NCBI GenBank assembly: GCA_034231615.1
Contig: CM067311.1
Span: forward strand, 9,549,746-9,613,745
Source: Meghimatium bilineatum
Taxonomy: Eukaryota > Mollusca > Gastropoda > Stylommatophora > Philomycidae
Reading direction: 5' to 3'
DNA: 64,000 nucleotides
Within the stretch, counting starts at the first letter, position 1. Each line of letters begins with the position of its first letter. Position numbers and translations under genes: made by a program. A model generated the notes under the pieces. The model was not told the DNA's origin. It did no database searches and saw only the letters and a list, made by a program, of their open reading frames with translations. This document shows, piece after piece, positions 56,501 through 64,000 of this stretch.

Positions 56501-59500
56501 GTATCTACCGGTAGTTTATCATTAAAAATATATTTTTTGATTTTCAAACTTTTTAACATATTTCATAAATGTATGTAGTTTATCACTAGAAATATATTTT
56601 TTGATTTTCTTTTCCAAATTTTTCAACACATTTCATAAATATATATAGTTTATCAATAGAAATTTATTTTTTGATTTTCTTTTTGAAATTTTTCAACACA
56701 TTTCATAAATGTATCTACCGGTAGTTTATCAATAGAAATATATTTTTTAATTTTCTTTTTCAATCTTCTCAACACATCTCATAAATGTATCTACCGGTAG
56801 ATTATCACTAGAAATATATCATTTCATTTTATTTTTCAAACTTTTAAACACATTTCATAAATGTATATAGTTTATCATTAGAAATATATTTTTATTATTT
56901 TCTTGTTCAAACTTTTCAACATATTTCATAAATGTATCTAGTTTATCACTAGAAATATATTTTTTTGATTTTGAAACATTTCAACACATTTCATAAGTGT
57001 ATATAGTGTATCAATAGAAATTTTTCTTTAGATTTTCTTTTTCAAACTTTTCAACACATTTCATAAGTATATATAGTGTATCAATAGAAATATTATTTTT
57101 GATTTTCTTTTTCAATCTTTTCAACACATCTCATAAATGTATCTACCAGTAGAGTATCACTAGAAATATATATTTTTATTTTCTTTTTCAAACGTTTCAA
57201 CACATCTCATAAATTGATTGTCAGATTAATAGAAATATATTTTTTTATTTTCTTTTTCAATCTTTTCAACACATCTCATAAATGTATCTAGTTTATCATT
57301 AGGAATATATTTTTTTTAAATTTCAAACTTTTCAACACATCTCATAAATGTATCTACCGGTAGTTTATCATTAGAAATATATTTTTTTATTTTCAAACTT
57401 TTCAACACATTTCATAAGTATATATAGTGTATCAATAGAAATTTATTTTTTGATTTTCTTTTTCAAACTTTTCAACACATTTCATAAATGTATCTAGTTT
57501 ATCACTAGAAATATATTTTTTTATTTTCTTGTTCAATCTTTTCAACACATCTCATAAATTGATTGTCAAATTAATAGAAATATATTTTTTGATTTTCTTT
57601 TTCAAACTTTTCAACACATCTCATAAATTCTACCGGTAGTTTATCATTAGAAATATATTTTTAATTTTCTTTTTCAATCTTCTCAACACATCTCATAAAT
57701 GTATCTACCGGTAGATTATCACTAGAAATATATCATTTGATTTTATTTTTCAAACTTTTAAACACATTTCATAAATGTATATAGTTTATCATTAGAAATA
57801 TTTTTTTAAATTTTCTTTTTCAATCTTTTCAACACATCTCATAAATGTATCTACCAGTAGAGTATCACTAGAAATATATATTTTTATTTTCTTTTTCAAA
57901 CGTTTCAACACATCTCATAAATTGATTGTCAGATTAATAGAAATATATTTTTTTATTTTCTTTTTCAAACTTTTCAACACATCTCATAAATTCTACCGGT
58001 AGTTTATCATTAGAAATATATTTTTTTATTTTCTTTTTCAATCTTTTCAACACATCTCATAAATGTATCTAGTTTATCATTAGAAATATATTTTTTTAAA
58101 TTTCAAACTTTTCAACACATCTCATAAATGTATCTACCGGTAGTTTATCATTAGAAATATATTTTTATATTTTCAAACTTTTCAACACATTTCATAAGTA
58201 TATATAGTGTATCAATAGAAATTTATTTTTTGATTTTCGTTTTCAAACTTTTCAACACATTTCATAAATGTATCTAGTTTATCACTAGAAATATATTTTT
58301 TTATTTTCTTGTTCAATCTTTTCAACACATCTCATAAATTGATTGTCAAATTAATAGAAATATATTTTTTGATTTTCTTTTTCAAACTTTTCAACACATC
58401 TCATAAATTCTACCGGTAGTTTATCATTAGAAATATATTTTTAATTTTCTTTTTCAATCTTCTCAACACATCTCATAAATGTATCTACCGGTAGATTATC
58501 ACTAGAAATATATCATTTCATTTTATTTTTCAAACTTTTAAACACATTTCATAAATGTATATAGTTTATCATTAGAAAAATATTTCTTTGATTTTGAAAC
58601 TTTTCAACACATTTCAGCAATGTATCTAGTTTATCATTAGAAATATATTTTTATTATTTTCTTGTTCAAACTTTTCAACATATTTCATAAATGTATCTAG
58701 TTTATCACTAGAAATATATTTTTTTGATTTTGAAACATTTCAACACATTTCATAAGTGTATATAGTGTATCAATAGAAATTTTTCTTTAGATTTTCTTTT
58801 TCAAACTTTTCAACACATTTCATAAGTATATATAGTGTATCAATAGAAATATTATTTTTGATTTTCTTTTTCAAACTTTTCAACACATCTCATAAATTCT
58901 ACCGGTAGTTTATCATTAGAAATATATTTTTTTTATTTTATTTTTCTATCATTTCAACACATCTCATAAATGTATCTACCGGTAGATTATCACTAGAAAT
59001 ATATCTTTTCATTTTCTTTAAAAAAATTTTCAACACATTTCATAAATGTATATAGTTTATCATTAGAAATATTTTTTTAATTTTCTTGTGCAAATTTTTC
59101 AACATATTTCATAAATGTATCTAGTTTATCATTAGAAATATATATTTTTTTAAATTTCAAACTTTTCAATACATCTCATAAATGTATCTACCGGTAGTTT
59201 ATCATTAAAAATATATTTTTTGATTTTCAAACTTTTTAACATATTTCATAAATGTATGTAGTTTATCACTAGAAATATATTTTTTGATTTTTTTTTCCAA
59301 ATTTTTCAACACATTTCATAAATATATATAGTTTATCATTAGAAATATATTTTTTTGATTTTCAAACTTTTGAACACATTTCATAAGTGTATATAGTTTA
59401 TCAATAGAAATTTATTTTTTGATTTTCTTTTTGAAATTTTTCAACACATTTCATAAATGTATCTACCGGTAGTTTATCATTAGAAATATATTTTTTAATT

Positions 59501-62500
59501 TTCTTTTTCAATCTTCTCAACACATCTCATAAATGTATCTACCGGTAGATTATCACTAGAAATATATCATTTCATTTTATTTTTCAAACTTTTAAACACA
59601 TTTCATAAATGTATATAGTTTATCATTAGAAATATATTTTTATTATTTTCTTGTTCAAACTTTTCAACATATTTCATAAATGTATCTAGTTTATCACTAG
59701 AAATATATTTTTTTGATTTTGAAACATTTCAACACATTTCATAAGTGTATATAGTGTATCAATAGAAATTTTTCTTTAGATTTTCTTTTTCAAACTTTTC
59801 AACACATTTCATAAGTATATATAGTGTATCAATAGAAATATTATTTTTTATTTTCTTTTTCAAACTTTTCAACACATCTCATAAATTCTACCGGTAGTTT
59901 ATCATTAGAAATATATATTTTTATTTTATTTTTCAAACGTTTCAACACATCTCATAAATTGATTGTCAGATTAATAGAAATATATTTTTTGATTTTCTTT
60001 TTCAAACTTTTCAACACATCTCATAATTTCTACCGGTAGTTTATAATTAGAAATATATTTTTTTATTTTCTTTTTCAATCTTTTCAACACATCTCATAAA
60101 TGTATCTAGTTTATCATTAGAAATATATTTTTTTAAAATTTCAAACTTTTCAACACATCTCATAAATGTATCTACCGGTAGTTTAACAATAGAAATATAT
60201 TTTTTGATTTTCTTTTTCAAACTTTTCAACACATCTCATAATTTCTACCGGTAGTTTATCATTAGAAATATATTTTTTAATTTTCTTTTTCAATCTTCTC
60301 AACACATCTCATAAATGTATCTACCGGTAGATTATCACTAGAAATAGATCATTTCATTTTATTTTTCAAACTTTTAAACACATTTCATAAATGTATATAG
60401 TTTATCATTAGAAATATATTTTTATTATTTTCTTGTTCAAACTTTTCAACATATTTCATAAATGTATCTAGTTTATCACTAGAAATATATTTTTTTGATT
60501 TTGAAACTTTTCAACACATTTCATAAGTGTATATAGTGTATCAATAGAAATTTATTTTTTGATTTTCTTTTTCAAACTTTTCAACACATTTCATAAATGT
60601 ATCTAGTTTATCACTAGAAATATATTTTTTTATTTTCTTTTTCAAACTTTTCAACACATCTCATAATTTCTACCGGTAGTTTATCATTAGAAATATATAT
60701 TTTTTATTTTCTTTTTCAATCTTTTCAACACATCTCATAAATGTATCTAGTTTATCATTAGAAATATATTTTTTTAAAATTTCAAACTTTTCAACACATC
60801 TCATAAATGTATCTACCGGTAGTTTATCATTAGAAATATATTTTTTAATTTTCTTTTTCAATCTTCTCAACACATCTCATAAATGTATCTACCGGTAGAT
60901 TATCACTAGAAATAGATCATTTCATTTTATTTTTCAAACTTTTAAACACATTTCATAAATGTATATAGTTTATCATTAGAAATATTTTTTTTAATTTTCC
61001 TGTTCAAACTTTTCAACACATTTCATAAATGTATCTAATTTATCATTAGAAAAATATTTCTTTGATTTTGAAACTTTTCAACACATTTCAGCAATGTATC
61101 TAGTTTATCATTAGAAATATATTTTTATTATTTTCTTGTTCAAACTTTTCAACATATTTCATAAATGTATCTAGTTTATCACTAGAAATATATTTTTTTG
61201 ATTTTGAAACTTTTCAACACATTTCATAAGTGTATATAGAGTATCAATAGAAATTTATTTTTTGATTTTCTTTTTCAAACTTTTCAACACATTTCATAAA
61301 TGTATCTAGTTTATCACTAGAAATATATTTTTTTATTTTCTTTTTCAAACTTTTCAACACATCTCATAATTTCTACCGGTAGTTTATCATTAGAAATATA
61401 TTTTTTTTATTTTCTTTTTCAATCTTTTCAACACATCTCATAAATGTATCTAGTTTATCATTAGAAATATATTTTTTTTAAATTTCAAACTTTTCAACAC
61501 ATCTCATAAATGTATCTACCGGTAGTTTATCATTAGAAATATATTTATTAATTTTCTTTTTCAATCTTCTCAACACATCTCATAAATGTATCTACCGGTA
61601 GATTATCACTAGAAATAGATCATTTCATTTTATTTTTCAAACTTTTAAACACATTTCATAAATGTATATAGTTTATCATTAGAAATATTTTTTTTAATTT
61701 TCCTGTTCAAACTTTTCAACACATTTCATAAATGTATCTAATTTATCATTAGAAAAATATTTCTTTGATTTTGAAACTTTTCAACACATTTCAGCAATGT
61801 ATCTAGTTTATCATTAGAAATATATTTTTATTATTTTCTTGTTCAAACTTTTCAACATATTTCATAAATGTATCTAGTTTATCACTAGAAATATATTTTT
61901 TTGATTTTGAAACTTTTCAACACATTTCATAAGTGTATATAGTGTATCAATAGAAATTTATTTTTTGATTTTCTTTTTCAAACTTTTCAACACATTTCAT
62001 AAATGTATCTAGTTTATCACTAGAAATATATTTTTTTATTTTCTTTTTCAAACTTTTCAACACATCTCATAATTTCTACCGGTAGTTTATCATTAGAAAT
62101 ATATTTTTTTTATTTTCTTTTTCAATCTTTTCAACACATCTCATAAATGTATCTAGTTTATCATTAGAAATATATTTTTTTAAAATTTCAAACTTTTCAA
62201 CACATCTCATAAATGTATCTACCGGTAGTTTATCATTAGAAATATATTTTTTAATTTTCTTTTTCAATCTTCTCAACACATCTCATAAATGTATCTACCG
62301 GTAGATTATCACTAGAAATATATCATTTCATTTTATTTTTCAAACTTTTAAACACATTTCATAAATGTATATAGTTTATCATTAGAAATATATTTTTATT
62401 ATTTTCTTGTTCAAACTTTTCAACATATTTCATAAATGTATCTAGTTTATCACTAGAAATATATTTTTTTGATTTTGAAACATTTCAACACATTTCATAA

Positions 62501-64000
62501 GTGTATATAGTGTATCAATAGAAATTTTTCTTTAGATTTTCTTTTTCAAACTTTTCAACACATTTCATAAGTATATATAGTGTATCAATAGAAATATTAT
62601 TTTTGATTTTCTTTTTCAAACTTTTCAACACATCTCATAAATTCTACCGGTAGTTTATCATTAGAAATATATATTTTTATTTTCTTTTTCAAACGTTTCA
62701 TCACATCTCATAAATTGATTGTCAGATTAATAGAAATATATTTTTTGATTTTCTTTTTCAAACTTTTCAACACATCTCATAATTTCTACCGGTAGTTTAT
62801 CATTAGAAATATATTTTTTTATTTTCTTTTTCAATCTTTTCAACACATCTCATAAATGTATCTAGTTTATCATTAGAAATATATTTTTTTTAAATTTCAA
62901 ACTTTTCAACACATCTCATAAATGTATCTACCGGTAGTTTATCATTAGAAATATATTTTTTTATTTTCAAACTTTTCAACACATTTCATAAGTATATATA
63001 GTGTATCAATAGAAATTTATTTTTTGATTTTCTTTTTCAAACGTTTCAACACATCTCATAAATTGATTGTCAGATTAATAGAAATATATTTTTTGATTTT
63101 CTTTTTCAAACTTTTCAACACATCTCATAATTTCTACCGGTAGTTTATCATTAGAAATATATTTTTTAATTTTCTTTTTCAATCTTCTCAACACATCTCA
63201 TAAATGTATCTACCGGTAGATTATCACTAGAAATAGATCATTTCATTTTATTTTTCAAACTTTTAAACACATTTCATAAATGTATATAGTTTATCATTAG
63301 AAATATTTTTTTTAATTTTCCTGTTCAAACTTTTCAACACATTTCATAAATGTATCTAATTTATCATTAGAAAAATATTTCTTTGATTTTGAAACTTTTC
63401 AACACATTTCAGCAATGTATCTAGTTTATCATTAGAAATATATTTTTATTATTTTCTTGTTCAAACTTTTCAACATATTTCATAAATGTATCTAGTTTAT
63501 CACTAGAAATATATTTTTTTGATTTTGAAACTTTTCAACACATTTCATAAGTGTATATAGTGTATCAATAGAAATTTATTTTTTGATTTTCTTTTTCAAA
63601 CTTTTCAACACATTTCATAAATGTATCTAGTTTATCACTAGAAATATATTTTTTTATTTTCTTTTTCAAACTTTTCAACACATCTCATAATTTCTACCGG
63701 TAGTTTATCATTAGAAATATATTTTTTTTATTTTCTTTTTCAATCTTTTCAACACATCTCATAAATGTATCTAGTTTATCATTAGAAATATATTTTTTTT
63801 AAATTTCAAACTTTTCAACACATCTCATAAATGTATCTACCGGTAGTTTATCATTAGAAATATATTTATTAATTTTCTTTTTCAATCTTCTCAACACATC
63901 TCATAAATGTATCTACCGGTAGATTATCACTAGAAATAGATCATTTCATTTTATTTTTCAAACTTTTAAACACATTTCATAAATGTATATAGTTTATCAT
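47584..64000. repeat. AT-rich satellite, right block (continues past window)
   Basis: The same monomer family as 42369-46136, uninterrupted to the window edge. Palindromic monomers with CTACCGGTAG, or the longer ATCTACCGGTAGAT, alternate with monomers lacking it. The order of monomer types repeats. A GAAATAGATC-marked block of 703 bp recurs at 60909, 61612 and (as GAAATATATC) 62315, and again from 63230 to 63933. Larger offsets of 2321, 2414 and 2760 bp are also visible. Minus-strand open frames of 60-67 codons are repeat artefacts. Confidence 0.97.

Noticed and set aside
42369-64000. CRISPR-like reading of the palindromic satellite
   Set aside because: The stretches between palindromes are themselves homologous monomers, not unique spacers.

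Overview
The window looks like nuclear DNA from an invertebrate animal. It is AT-rich and intron-containing, with one eukaryotic type II tRNA gene, remnants of LINE retrotransposons and mariner transposons, several SINE-like retroposon families, small inverted-repeat DNA transposons, and at least fourteen separate tandem-repeat arrays. The species cannot be fixed from sequence alone; a lophotrochozoan is my guess, not a reading.

Layout. (1) 0-8 kb: the 3' end of one host gene on the plus strand, read as three phase-compatible exons (about 1473-1509, 5545-5656, 7081-7252). They end in a coiled-coil C-terminus that I recognise from memory as REPS1/REPS2-like (RalBP1-associated EH-domain adaptor). 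Its introns hold LINE pieces, including two copies in opposite orientation, a SINE and a 1.3-kb retroposon (family C). (2) 8-42 kb: gene-poor DNA made of transposon fossils and minisatellites. Arrays have units of 25, 40, 30, 60, 18, 21, 33-34, 49, 65, 4, 30 and 63 bp. Between them lie SINE families A, B and D, a TTAA-flanked palindromic MITE with a SINE inside it, telomere-motif foldback elements, pogo-like and hAT-like MITEs, two mariner transposase pseudogenes, several LINE reverse transcriptase/RNase H pseudogenes, and a tRNA-Leu(TAA) gene at 39.5 kb. (3) 42.4-64 kb: one AT-rich satellite of about 62-75-bp monomers that runs off the window. It is interrupted once, at 46137-47583, by a second family C copy with a clean 9-bp target-site duplication. 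Many monomers carry a 10-14-bp perfect palindrome around ACCGGT, and the monomers are arranged in larger repeated blocks.

Apart from the host-gene exons and the tRNA I see no intact gene. The long open frames inside arrays are by-products of repeat periods divisible by three. The most interesting material is structural: nested insertions that give a relative time order, a motif shared by several retroposon families, an array that appears to have grown inside a retrotransposon reading frame, and the palindrome-bearing satellite.
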